A stretch of DNA of 64,000 nucleotides from Anthopleura xanthogrammica (taxonomy: Eukaryota; Cnidaria; Anthozoa; Actiniaria; Actiniidae), in the NCBI GenBank assembly GCA_964019055.1, contig OZ025211.1, forward strand, positions 8,558,400 to 8,622,399. The letters run 5' to 3'. The translations under genes and the position numbers were made by a program. Every line of letters starts with the position of its first letter. Within the stretch, counting starts at the first letter, position 1. Below the pieces are notes generated by a model. It was given only the letters and a program-made list of their open reading frames with translations. It ran no database searches and was not told the DNA's origin. Below are positions 1 through 13,281 of this stretch, one piece after another.

Positions 1-469
1 GTTGCTTGTTGCTGTGACAACTTTTATTGAAATATATAGATGTATAGTATTTCTCAAAATAAAATAAAATAAAGTCAATTAAAGTTTTGAATTCATGACA
101 TTGTCAGAAAATACAAAGTTGGTTGACCACTTACCGACACATTACCATATGGTGCAGGTTGATCACAATGGCCTAAAGTTTTCAAGAGCATGTGTTTACC
201 AAGGCAATAGACTGCCATAGGCTGGAGTATTTGGGGGGTTTGGGCATATAAACCTAACCCCGAAAATTTTTGAAATTCACACTCTTTGAAATGCGATTTC
301 CAGCATTTTGAGAGGCATTTGAAGTTATGACAATTTTGCAAAGAATTCAGTTTTCCAGGGAAAAAAGGCTTTATCGTTGTGCCTCCTAGCTGTCATGGCT
401 GCCATCACATGATGGTGCAAAGCCTCTATGTAAATTACATACTTGACAGTGTAATTCATTTCTTTCTAG

Positions 470-3400
470 TCCAACCTGTAATCCTGACCAGGGAAACACC
501 TACACATATACAGAAACCTTTGAGTAAGTCCTAGGGTGCATTTTGTATGACTGTGAAATACTCTTACGTCAATACAGACTACATACAATCATGGGTGTGT
601 TCTGATATGTATTTTCTAAATCATAGAAAACCAGGTTTATACTACTTTACTGGAGAAACTCAGGGGCAGTTGTGTATCATCAAGGTCCTACAGACAGCCA
701 GGTAAATTGTATTATAAAATAGTTCAGATATAACGTGCGCTCTGATTGGCTGATAGCCGTGTTTACATGAGGCTATGTAAACACAGCAATTCCGATATTT
801 TACAAAACAAATATAACTTACAGAACAGGGACAGATCCAGAACTTTTTTTAGGAGGGTGTGCACTATTCACCATCAGGACATTCTCAAGCACCAATAAAG
901 CAGTAGTTACAGAGACAGACAGACAGAAAGACAGATAGACAGACAGACACACAGACAGATTTTATTTGAAATTGTGCACTGAATAGTCCCCTTGACAGTT
1001 GCTTGTGCCATCTTGAAAGGTAGCCATGCCTTTGCATCGAAGCGAGACGAACAGTGTGCTTGCAATGATAGATATCTTTTTTAACACCTTGGACAATTAT
1101 TCACATGTCTCTATCATTGCAAGCTCACCATTCTTCTTACTTCAATGCAAAGGCCCAGGTACGTTTCAAGATGCACAGGGAACTGTGAAGGGGACTATAT
1201 ATTGTACATGAGCTTGGCCCAAAATATCAGCTCATCTGAGGGGGGCAAGGTGCAACCCCCTGAACCCCTCCCCTAGATCTGAGTAATGCAAAATCTAAAG
1301 AGAAAGCTTTTTACTGCTTTTCTAGGTACTTTATAAGTCATTCCATGTAATACAACAGCACTTGTTCGTGTTTTCCATTTATTTTCATAGGGAATATTCA
1401 ATCACGCTTCTTGACAACAGAGCTGAACCATCTTTTATAAATGGATTTGTTGGAGATAGGATATGGGTGCAACACGCAATGGCAAAGGTGCTCAAAGACA
1501 TGTACAATTTGACTTAATGTTTGGGTACAAAATCCAAGACTTTGCTTCCAGGGGTGGTGGATACTGGGTACCGTCACCTCTTCTATCTCAAAATGATCCA
1601 GCCAGATAGACCTCTTTACCTTGGGCATAATATAATGTCTTTCTATTCCAGACCATGTGTCATTTCCTTGAGAATAAGATTCTTTGTTTGAGTTGTGTCC
1701 ATATTCATGTGTCTTCTTGTGTGCAACCGTTAAACAATGAAATAATACTCTAGGAAATGACACGCGGCTTGAAATAGGAAGTCATTACACCCAAGCTAAA
1801 GAGGTCAATAGGCAATGTGCATCAAAGCTCACAAAGCACTCTGGGAAAGTGAGTTCTTTAAAAATGAAACAGGGAAATCAAAGGATATATCAGAAAAAAA
1901 TTACTCTGTTATTTTCGTCTGTTGAAATCCTTTTATTTCAATAGAAAATGTGGAAGGAAAAATTATGAGATGAATTTTTAGAGGAGCCAAAAAAGCATAA
2001 GAACTCACTTTCCCATCATGCTTTGTTCTATACTTTCATGCTCATGCACATTAGCTATTGTTTGATCTTGTCCCTAGAAACTCAGTGTCACCGAAAATCA
2101 AAATTTTAAAGCTTCCCTATTTATTCAAAAATAATGTTTTTAGAAAAATGATGGACGTTCACGCTTGATGGTAAAATCAGAAGATGGGGCTATTCTGGTG
2201 AGTATACCAAAGCCATAAATGATCAGACAACTAAAAAAAAAGCAAACATTATGGCGTTAATGATACATGTAATTAAAACTGAGCGAATATTGCCAGCATA
2301 AAAACCCGAATATCGTTTTGACTACCGCGAAATTGATTTTTTTTCAATTCAATACCAATCAGACCAGAGAATGATAATAATAATGATAATAATAATGAAT
2401 TTATAGAGCGCCATTTCCCAAAGTTCAATGGCGCCGGCTAAAATCGAACGTTATGAACACCAATGCCTGGTAATAGCACTGAAACCTTGAGGCCCGCGAT
2501 GTTAATTTCCTATTTTAAAGGCAATATCGTTATTGCACAGCAGGCGACAAATATAGAAGGCTAAACCGAAGGGCGGTAACCACCATTTAAGAAGAATAGG
2601 CGACGTTTTGTTTCATTATCAGTTCTGAACGTTCTGGTGTTTTTTAATGTCAGGTTTCATCAAGACCCCGCGGGACTACCAAACCAGACAGGTATCATAA
2701 TTAGTATCGCTTGTAATAGCGCGGCATATGTGATGTCTGTTGGATGCGCCCCTTGAAGATATACACCGTCATTGGCTGCTACTATAACACTTGTCTTTGA
2801 TGTCTGTTATATAGACTAATTGTTCTGTCATCGTTTGATAACCTCTGCGCCTCTTGCAGGTGTACTTGTTGTCTACTACAATAACACATCTCTTTGATAT
2901 CTGTTGGTATAGACTAATAGACCCCTTGCACGTGACCTCAAAGCAGTTCAATTTGGAGGACAAAACAAAAGAATTTCAATCTCATAAGAATATTGGAAAC
3001 CTATAGTTTTTTACACCAGATTGGGCTCCTTTGAGAAGTGCTGCAAGGGGTCTATAGTCCTGTGATTTGACGACCTCTGCGCCTCTTGCAGGTGTACTGG
3101 TTCGGCTGTTTTTCATGTCTCTTTGTTTTGTCTGGTACTATGCCACTGCGTGGTACTATACCGCATCTTTTCTTTCCACTACCACTGATACGCGCGCAGG
3201 TGTTCCTTAATCTGTATTGTTTAGCGTTGCCTGGTATCAGGTGATGAACTATTTATAGTACTTATCAAGCCAGCATCAGAAATAAACTTCAGGAAAATTA
3301 ATGAATCAATGTGAGTCAAACTGAAGCCCCTTTCATGGCGGGAAGCACATTCACCGACAACCATATTAATAACATCGATACGGTAACCCGCCGCCCGAGT

Positions 3401-3726
3401 CACGCAAAGCGCACTGTTGAACAATTGATGTCTTCGATTCTTCAATTCCCTAAAACATACTCTATAAAGAACCTTTCACACGCGCAAATTTTGTCGCCGA
3501 AAAAATTGTACCTCAAATCGCAGCAAAAATAGCATGAAAACGTTGCCTATTCAAGCACCGTGATTGGATAGTATAGATTTTCCTACCTTTTCATTGGTGC
3601 GCAGTTGAAGGCATTCTAGGGTCACAATACTGTACATTTCCCATTTCTACTAAACACACTCTAACGTCTGCGCACTGCCCCACCTCCACCCCCATCAGCC
3701 CGGAGTCGTTTTCTACGATACCAGCG
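470..3726 (+). CDS. exons 1-6: cupredoxin-like modules 1 (C-terminal half) and 2
   Basis: Exons 470-523, 627-701, 1391-1487, 2144-2197, 2654-2691 and 3699-3726. Exons 1-2 encode the end of a cupredoxin sandwich (KPGLYYFTGE...QLCIIKV), where copper proteins carry Cys-x-x-His; no His follows here. Exon 3 starts the next module (EYSITLLDN...VGDRIWV), matching the 'GD.v.W' strand of cupredoxins. Exon 6 gives PGVVFYDTS, the penultimate strand. Exons 1-3 and 6 are well supported by homology between modules. The donor after 1487 (GTGCTC) is weak. Exon 4 ends in phase 0, yet exon 5 only joins exon 6 in frame if it starts with two bases of a split codon, so a micro-exon or another donor is missing there. 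Confidence 0.6.
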
Positions 3727-6700
3727 GTGAGCTTAGGGAATTAACTTTGGAAATTGATATGTTTTTATCGCTTGATAATCTGTTTGCGGTTGACTAAGTC
3801 TGCTGTTACTCGGTGTCTGATATTTATAGCAATACCAAAGTCGATACTATCTTGTGATACGATCAGGGACTTAGCAACATCACTTGGGTGCTCTCTTCAA
3901 ATTTTATCAATACACTGAAACAGCCCCTGGGCTGATCATAGTCGGTGCATGGCTACCTCACAGGTCGAATTGGAATTTAGCGTGTTAGGTTTTGAGGAGG
4001 AAGGAAAACTGGAGAACCTGGAGAAAAAACCCCTCAAATCAAGGGAGAGTTATCAAACACTACTCGTGATGCCAAGGCTAAGGATCGAACCTGAGACCCC
4101 AGAACCAGACGAGAACCAATCGCAATCCATTGATCAAATCACAGCGCGCGAGATCACTTCATAACGCGATACTGTCACGACGCAGCACGTTCGTGTTGGG
4201 AGTCATTAATTTATTTCATGAACACACAAAATCACCTCTGAGTTTAAGAAAATCGTGACATTCATGGTTTAGGATTGACAACTGTTGAACCAACTATAGC
4301 ACGAAGATTGTTTATTTAATCAGAATGCAGGGACATAGTACTGCCACGGTCATGGTCACGGCACATGAAAGGGGTCAATTACTTCGTTTTCATTCTAAAT
4401 TACTCATTATCTTTACAAGCGGTGTTTATTATTTTACCACAGGTGTCCCAGTCTGATATCTTACTGTTTTGCCTTACCTGGTATCTATCGAGTGGAGTGC
4501 TTCCATGGATTATCAAACGTACAATGCATCATACTGGTACAGCCCAAACCACGTGATTACGTGATTAGAATAGGTCCCCAAGGGTTCGAGCCAGGTATGT
4601 GACGTCATGCTGTTGAAGTATTAGTATTGGCACTCATATCAGGATCCATATCCTAATATTAGTTTTTACTAGAGCACAGGTAGCCCAAGCTGGGTTTCTG
4701 TGGTGTCATATTATAAGAAAATGTATGGGAACTATAAAAAACCTCAATAAAATCGTCAAAATGTGAAATAAAGTAAAGAAATCTTAGCTGACCTTTGAGA
4801 AGTTACACCTCTATCGCCCTGCCTGGTTAGAATTCGGATTAAGCCAGTTTTAGCATTTTTTTCTCCACTGTTAAAAGTTTCTTATAATATGACACCACAG
4901 AAACTCAGCTTGGGCTACCTGTGACTAGAGTGGTTTTTATTGGCTCGTGTAACAAAGTTGTATAGTTAGTGACTAACAGTCAAGGTAAAACTAATTTTTC
5001 ATGAACCGAATAAATGTGAATTAACAGTGGAATCCACCAAGTGGCTCTTCCTCCACTGCATTCCAATTGGAATTTAGAAGTTGATTTTTGAGGAGGGAGG
5101 AAAAACCGGAGAACCCGGAAAAACTCTCGAAGCACAGGAGAGAACCAACAAACAACTCTACTCACATACGACACCGAGCCCAGTGGGTTAAATATGATGA
5201 CTACTTAGTATTTTACTTACTCATATTGTTAGTATTAAGATTATTAATAATAATATACTTGTTACCATGCCTTCTTTACAGAGCTCGGTAGTGTTAAACA
5301 GGGTGACAGAATTTGGTGGATGTGGACTGAGGAAGAGAGCGATAAGAGTGGCTTTCTCATTGAAGAGGTATAAAAAATGTACATTCTTGACTCTTGTCTA
5401 AATGATACGTGTTTGATCTGGGCACCCCTCTGGTCTAAAGGATACTTTTTGATGTTTACACCCCGCTAATAATCATATCTTATCGGGTCTCGTCTTTGTC
5501 CTCCTCGTTAGGAATTCGTCGTACAAATGTGTTGCTGGATTTGGTTGTGAAATTCATATATTTTTGTCTACTGTGGCTTTTTAGGAAGAGCGGATAGCAA
5601 CTGTCAGTCAAGACTTCTTGAGAACAAGAGAAACAGGTTTGTCTTTTAGAATGTTTAGAACTCAAGAATCTCCTATCAGGAATTCAAAATGGTGCGGTTT
5701 TGTACAAGGCTTCTTCATTCTGCTCGTTGATTCCAGACGCTGGCCCCTCCCATGATCGCTGCGCTTTTGTTGGGCTGCCTGTACTTGCAGAAAGAAGTCT
5801 CCTTTTCTTCGAGCACAGGCAGCCTAAAAAAGGCGCAGCGGTCAAAGGAGGGGCCAGCGTCTTGACTAGACGTTGCTTCATCATTCACCTAGAGCGCAAT
5901 CCTTTGGGGGTTGGATTGTTTACCAATATAGGGATCTCTACCTAGTCTTATGACGCAAAATTCAACAACACATGCATCCCAGTACGTGAAAGTAAGCAGA
6001 TCCTAATCGAAAAACCCTTTTAGATTTTTTCTTCGTCGCGCATAACATAATATTTCTATATGTGCTTTTAATGTGATTGCGCTTCTAATTCTGGTCATAA
6101 TTTTATTAAATCTCAGACTGCAAATGCTTTAAATCAAATGATCATCTTTCATCAATTGGTCAATTTGGTCTCTTGTCCAAGACTGCTGATACACCAGGCC
6201 TGTTTACGTACCGTGTAAAAGCTATAGGAGACTGGTCTCCACCCGAGCGTGATGTTTGTTCTATTATTGTACAGAGCGTTTCCAAGGTAACTGTTTATGA
6301 TCTCAGTTTAGATACCCTCGTTGCGGTAGAATAATCTTTGTTGCACGAGTAGCAGTCCTGTAGGAGGCATCGTGCAACCACAGATCACGTGAGCATACAC
6401 CTTTTCGCACTTCAAAGGAAGACTGTTATGGCCCGGAAACACAGTGGAGTTGCTCCGCACAAGTAACATGCAATCACGAAGTTCTACACACTATTCTGCG
6501 CACAGCATCGCGTGTAAAGTTGAACAAACAGGATTGATCTACTTTGGCAGCATTGTGCGCAACAGGCCTCTCTTCATGTGAGCACGTTATGCAGTGTTGC
6601 TCGCACTGCCGCGATGTTCTCAGCTAATGAAATACGACCTGTTTAGAAAAGATATCGTATGAGTGTGAAAAGTCCCGGCACACGGCAAGGTTTCGGTGCG

Positions 6701-9700
6701 GCGCGGACACGGCACCAAATTTCTAATATTTTCATTCACGGCACGGTACTTACACGGTCACGGCAAGGCACGGTCCGTGCCGTAAGTTTTTCATTGTCAT
6801 ACCAAAACTGCTCTATGTGCCACTGGTTGAAAACGCACACATAGATTTTGAAAAACCCATTCAGTCTTTTGAAATATAACTGCAGTACATGCCATGGAGA
6901 TTCCTAACAATTTTGCTCTTGTTTTTAAGAACCACGTTGTTCGTGTGAGTGACCACGGTTTTCAGCCACAAATCGTGAATGTTCATCCTGGTGAAAGCGT
7001 GACATGGACTTGGCGTGACACCAACATGTCACACAACATCCAACAAGTAAATGTGAAAATATTTTTTAAACTCACATCTTTTGAAATCTAATGAAATTAA
7101 GTTAGGTTAACAGTTTTGTTTAGGGTTAATTAATGTATAGGTTAAAATTTTGTATTTTGCTCTTATAACAGGTATCCCATGAAAGGACACCAATAGATGA
7201 GGGTTTCCATAGCAACTACTTAAGCCCCTCCCCAGATGCAGCCAGTCAGGTGTTCACAGATCTTGGTGTCTTCTATTTCACAAGGTGAATTTCTCTAAAC
7301 CATTACCGATCAACTTCTTGAATCTGTTCTCGTATTGCTCTTTCCACGTGCTTGGCTAACATATTACTGGGTTCCACTTGACGTTATTTCCAGCTGATCT
7401 GGGAAAAATATTAGCCAACCCGAATTGAGAAAATTTCCAAAACTGAGGTGTCATCCTTAGTAGCCCATCAACTCGGGAAACGGTTATTTCTTTGTTTTAT
7501 TTTCCCACTCAATAATGAATGTCATAGTAAATGTTAACAAGATTTCCAAAGGCAATTATCAGCTGATAGAAACCCAGCAATGCAAGAATGGTTTGGTGAA
7601 ACTTAACTGCCAATGTGCTGCCTCTCACTATGTGGCTTTTGCTGTATCATTGCAACTATCACCAATATACCTAGAGCTTTACCTTGGGCATAAAGTTTTC
7701 TCATTTCAGACCATGTGTCATTCCATAGAGTATCATTTCTTTGTTTAAAGGTTGTTCATGAGAAGACACATGAATATGGATCCAACTCAAACAAAGAATA
7801 TTATTCTCAAGAGAATGACACATGGTCTGTAATGGATAAACATTATGCACAAAGTAAAGAGGTCTATTGACTTCTCAAATATCATCTGTGCAAGGAAGAG
7901 ATCCCCCTCCCTGCCTGACTTCTCTCAACTCGAACCTTGCTCGATTGTTCATCCAATTCTATTTTTTTCTGCTTTGTAGTGCCAACCTGTCAGCAGTGTA
8001 TGGTGCTGTCGTGGTTACAGCTGGGAATCAGGTATTTCAAAATTACATTCTTTCAACTTTGATTTGTTTTTCCATTCGATAAATCGTGCCATTTCCTTGA
8101 GTATCATTTTAATGTTTTACGGTTGCACATTAGAAGACGCATGATTACAACTCAATGTTTTCCCATTCCAGACCATGTGTCATTCCATTGAACATTATTT
8201 CTTCTTCTTTTAACGGTTGCGCATGAGAAGACACATGAATATGGATCAATACCACTCAATGTTTTCCTATTCCAGACCATGTTACATTCCTTAGAGTATC
8301 ATTTCTTTGTAGTTTAATATGTATGTAGATGAAATGAAAACTTTAATTTCCAAGGGGAGTGACAAGAAATATAAATAAGCACCACGCCCAGGTCTAAAAA
8401 GTATTATTAATTATAGCTGCTGTTTCTATACAGATTTTTCTAACTTATTCATGATTTTCATATCTCTCTCTCTCTAGGTGCATAAAATAGAAGTTACCCT
8501 ACACGGTATCGAGCCTGACCCCCTGGGGGTACGGGTAGGGGATATTGTTTGTTGGAGGTGGAGTAGTGACCAGTTGTACAGCATTAATGCTATTGAATCA
8601 CCTGATGAGATCGACAAGATCGTAAAGACTGAGGATATTCCTATACAAAGGTAGGAGAGCGTAGCATATATACACTAGGTTTATGGGAAACGTTTAGGGA
8701 TTGTACCCTTGGGAATCAAGGTTGCCATCACATGTGAGTAGAGTTGTTAGGTCTCTTCCTTTTAATTAAAATTCGAGAATTTTCTCACGGGTTTTCCGGT
8801 TTTCCTCCCTCCGCAAAACCTAACAAGTTGATTTTAGTTCATCTTTGAGTTAGCTGTGTCCTGACTTAGATCAGCCCAGGAGTTGTTTCAGGGTTCGACC
8901 TGTGAGTTAGCCATGCCCTGACTTAGATCAGCCCAGAGGTTGTTTCAGGGTTCGACCTGTGAGTTAGCCATGCCCTGACTTAGATCAGCCCAGAGGTTGT
9001 TTCAGGGTTCGACCTGTGAGTTAGCCATGCCCTGACTTAGATCAGCCCAGGAGTTGTTTCAGGGTTCGATCTGTGAGTTAGCCATGCCTTGACTTTGATC
9101 AGCCCAGGGGGTTTTCAATGGGGTATGGATAACATTTAAAGTTAAAAAAAAATTGTATTGGTCCCCCTTAATTCTTAGACGCTGTGTTGGTGCCACCTTC
9201 AAGACAACTGGGATTTATCACTTCGCGTGTACCGCTTATCTCAGTGATGAGGATGAGGTAGGTAACCCTGCTATAAAATACAGAAAAACCGCAAATAAAT
9301 GCCGCAAATTTTATAGAGAAAAAAACCCTTTTTTTTCTGTTAGCCTTGCATCCAAGGTAATTTTGAAAGGAGTCTTATTTTCTCTATATGCAAACGCTTT
9401 TCCCAGGCTAACGCAAATCTATGAGCAGCTAAAGCAGATACAGAGGTTCTTTTAAAGAACTCAGGTCAATCAACCGAGCAAGGGCATCCCGTTATAACCT
9501 GTTGTAACTCGATGATGATGATGATGTAGGTGATGATGATGGTGATGATGATGATGACTGTGATGGTGATGTACAACGAGAATGGTGATGATGATGATGG
9601 TGATGATGGTGATGAAGATGGTGATGATGATGATGATGGTGATGATGATGGTGATGATGATGAAGATGATTATGATGGTTGTTGTTGATGATGATGATGA

Positions 9701-10966
9701 TGGTGATGATAATGGTGATGTACGATAACAATGGTGATAATAATGATGATAATAGTTTGTATTTTCTTTCACAGCCTGAGATCCATTCCAGTGATTCGTT
9801 CATCAATACCGTGTACGTCGATCCCGCTCCTTATTCCTGTCGTGTACAAGTGTCACGTGATGGGTTCCAGCCCCACACGGTCACTCTTGCTAAAGTAAGA
9901 ACTTGATGATAATAATAACTTATATAGCGCAGGTATCAATAAGCCTTAAACACGATGACGTTTTATACCTACACTTCCAGAATCCCTTTCGGGAGCTGTT
10001 TTTGTTGAGCTAATTTTCATTATTGTCTTGATATTCTCAAAGGAGTTTTAACATTTGGATATGAAAAGAGATTTAGAAAAGGGTTGTGGTAGTTTAGGTA
10101 TGCAAAACGTCATTAGTGTAAGGGTTTATTGGAGAATTTTCTGTAATACGATATTAAACTTTTAAGACACCATGTAATATATGAAGCTTTTTATTGAGCT
10201 TTCGGCTCTCGCTGGAGCTGGAGAATTTTCATCTGCGCAATTTGATTGCTTCAGTTTTCGTGTTTCTTAAAAGATTTTCACATTTATGACGAAAATGATG
10301 TGATAAAACTCTCCTGCCAGTCTCTCTTACAGCATCCACTTCAAAGATTTCAAACACTGTCTGTCATGTAAATCATACCAAGTCTGTTCCCTGCCTTTCT
10401 TCACGGAGAAGGAGGCAAAAAATCTTAAAATCTTGTCTATTCATTTTTCAGCACGAGAGTGTCCTGTGGAGCTGGGACAGCATACCAAAGGAGCAGCATA
10501 ACATTCTCCTCATAGAGAACCCCAGTGATAATGACAGTATTGTCTCTGCACGAGGTCCGGCCTTCTTCGAGAGTGGTCCTTTAACACGTCGAAGTAGTTT
10601 TTTCCATACCTTTGATACGCCTGGTTCGTACTGGGTGACGTCACACGGGACGGACGGGAAATCTTGTCGTATTGATGTTCTTGATGAAGGTGAGTGGGTC
10701 AATAAGCAGGAAAAGCGGTTATCGGATCGTTTGTTTGCTTTACACCCATCCTAGCTATCTGGATTAATCTAAATACTTTCGATATACCAGTTTTGCATTC
10801 CATGGAAACCGATTTGAAGACCACAGACTCATTTGCACAGGCTTAGCCTCGTTTATATATGTATATACGTATGATGTATATATATATATGGATGTATATA
10901 TTTATTTATTTTTAAGAATGTTATTGTAGGTGCATTGAGATTGTTATGTAATGCGCTCAGAATTAA

Positions 10967-11017
<51 letters not shown>

Positions 11018-13224
11018 AATCAGCTATTCATAGAACCATTAAAAGTCCGTGGGGTTGGTATTATTCAATTTGCACATGCTTTACATTACCGTTGGTTGTT
11101 GCTAATGATTTTCAATCCATGGGGGGGGGGGGGGGGGGGTAGGTAGTGAAGAGATGCCCTCAAACCCCCTTAACCAAAGAATTTGAAAACCTTCAATGCA
11201 ATTCCATTTGCGATAGTCCCAGACCACGCTTTCATTCTTTACGCATGAGAGTATAATATGCATCAACGTTTTTCATATGTCTCATTGTTTTCAGCCAAGC
11301 GCGTGATGTCTCCGACAATAGCTAATGGTAATGATGGTGGCAATGTAAGTATATCGCCTAGGGTCTTAAAAAAACTCAAGAGAAGATGCTACAGACCTTT
11401 GTACTCATATCTGCAAATGATAAGGCCTTCACGTCTTGGATAAGGACGTTAAAGGACATATGCCCTCGGAGAACCCTAAACCCTAAACATACACCGTACA
11501 GTAAAGGCGCGGAAACACGAGCAGCAATGTCGTGCAACTTGCAACAATGTTGCGTTGCAAGTTGCAGAGCGAATGTTACTCGTATTACCACCCCGTGCAA
11601 CAACAAAATATCGTTGCGCGACTTTGTTGCAGAAAGTAGAAGCTCTTTCTATTCTCTGTAACAAAGAAAATTTGTTGCGCGCGGGGTGGTAATACAAGCA
11701 ACATTCACTCTACAACTTGCAAAGCAACATTGTTGCGCGACAAGTTGCACGATTTTGTTGCTCGTATTTCCGCGCCTTAAAGCAAAAATAGTGTTAACGT
11801 GAGTCAAAAAAAGCCAATGGGATTGAGCCCCCTGTGGATGCAGAAATACGAACAACAAAATAGTACAAGTTGACTCGCAACATTGTTGCATTGCAAGTTT
11901 TAGAGTAAATTTTGCTCGTATTAGCACCTCGTGCAAAATATTTTGTTGCGCGACTTTGTTGCACAAAGAAGAAGTTCTTTCTACTCTCTGCAACAATAAA
12001 AAATATGTTGCGCGCGGGGTGGTAATACGAGCAATATTCACTCTGCAACTCGACAAGCTGCACGATTCTGTTGCACGTATTACCTTACATTTTCTCTTGT
12101 TTGTCAATTGATTTTAGGTGGAACTCGGTTACACTGTGTTCCTGTCATGTGTTGATCGCGATGTTGATATTCTCTATACCTTGGATGCTTCTATACCCGT
12201 GGAAAACCTTCCTAATAGTAAGGTAAGTACTCCTTGATCTTGCAGGCCTTATACTTTATGTAGTTCTAGGCATAGGAGATTGATACATAGTCAATCACGT
12301 TGGACTCAGCATCACATGTGAGTAGAGTTTGTTAGGTCTTTCCCTTGATTTGTGGGATTTTCGCTGGGCTCGCTGGTTTTCCTCCCTCTACAAATTCCAA
12401 CGTGTTACAGCTAATTTACGTCACGCGTGACAAGTAACTCAAATGTTTGATTGGAGTTTCGGAGGCTTCGTTTCAATTTCCTAATCCCGGCGCCAATTAC
12501 GACCAAAACTCCGGCAACTCAAATTATTTTTATTTCAAGAACTGAAGTTTATCAGGTGTTGTTTTTACTTTACAAATCCTTATGAAGGGCTGGGTTTTTA
12601 TGCCCTTCTTTCTTCTCTAATGAATTACTTTTATTTTTGATTTTTGATTGGTTGTTAGGTTTATGATTGGCAGGAAGGAATCAGGTTGAGTCGGACTGGT
12701 TTGTACCTTGTGAGAGCTGTAGCAATCAAGACAGGTTGGATATCCAGTGAAGTATTCACCTCAAGGTAAGTAATGGTTTGGGTGGATCAGTATCAATCGT
12801 TAAGGCTAATCCAGGATCCTAGACTAGTACTATAGCCCGTCTTAGCTTGGGCGTAATGTTTTCCAATTTCAGACCACGTGTCTTTACCTAGAGTATCATT
12901 TCTTTGTTTAACGGTTGTACATGAGAAGACATATGAATATGGATACAACTCATTGTTTTTCCATTCCCATTCCATACCACCTGTCATTCCTTAGAGTATA
13001 CTTTCTTTGTTTAATATTTGCACATGTGAAGACAAATAGATAAATCGATATAGATGCAACTCAATGTTTTCCCATTTCAGACCACATGTCATTCCCCAGA
13101 GTATCATTTCTTTGTTTAACGGTTGCGCACGAGAAGGCACATGAATATGGATACAACTCAAACAAAGAATCTTATTCTCAAGAGAATGACACGTGGTCTG
13201 AAATGGCTGCTGTTACAGTTAATA

Positions 13225-13281
<57 letters not shown>

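Noticed and set aside
1026..1211. 61-codon frame between exons 2 and 3
   Set aside because: Out of phase with the cupredoxin exons and contains an imperfect inverted repeat (TTGCATCGAAG...CTTCAATGCAA); probably a repeat.
9470..9806. Overlapping His- and Ile-rich frames on the minus strand
   Set aside because: Artefacts of the GAT/GTT microsatellite inside an intron.
11376..12107. Several frames of 70-150 codons on both strands
   Set aside because: They run through two adjacent palindromic family D elements; mirrored frames are expected from the hairpins.
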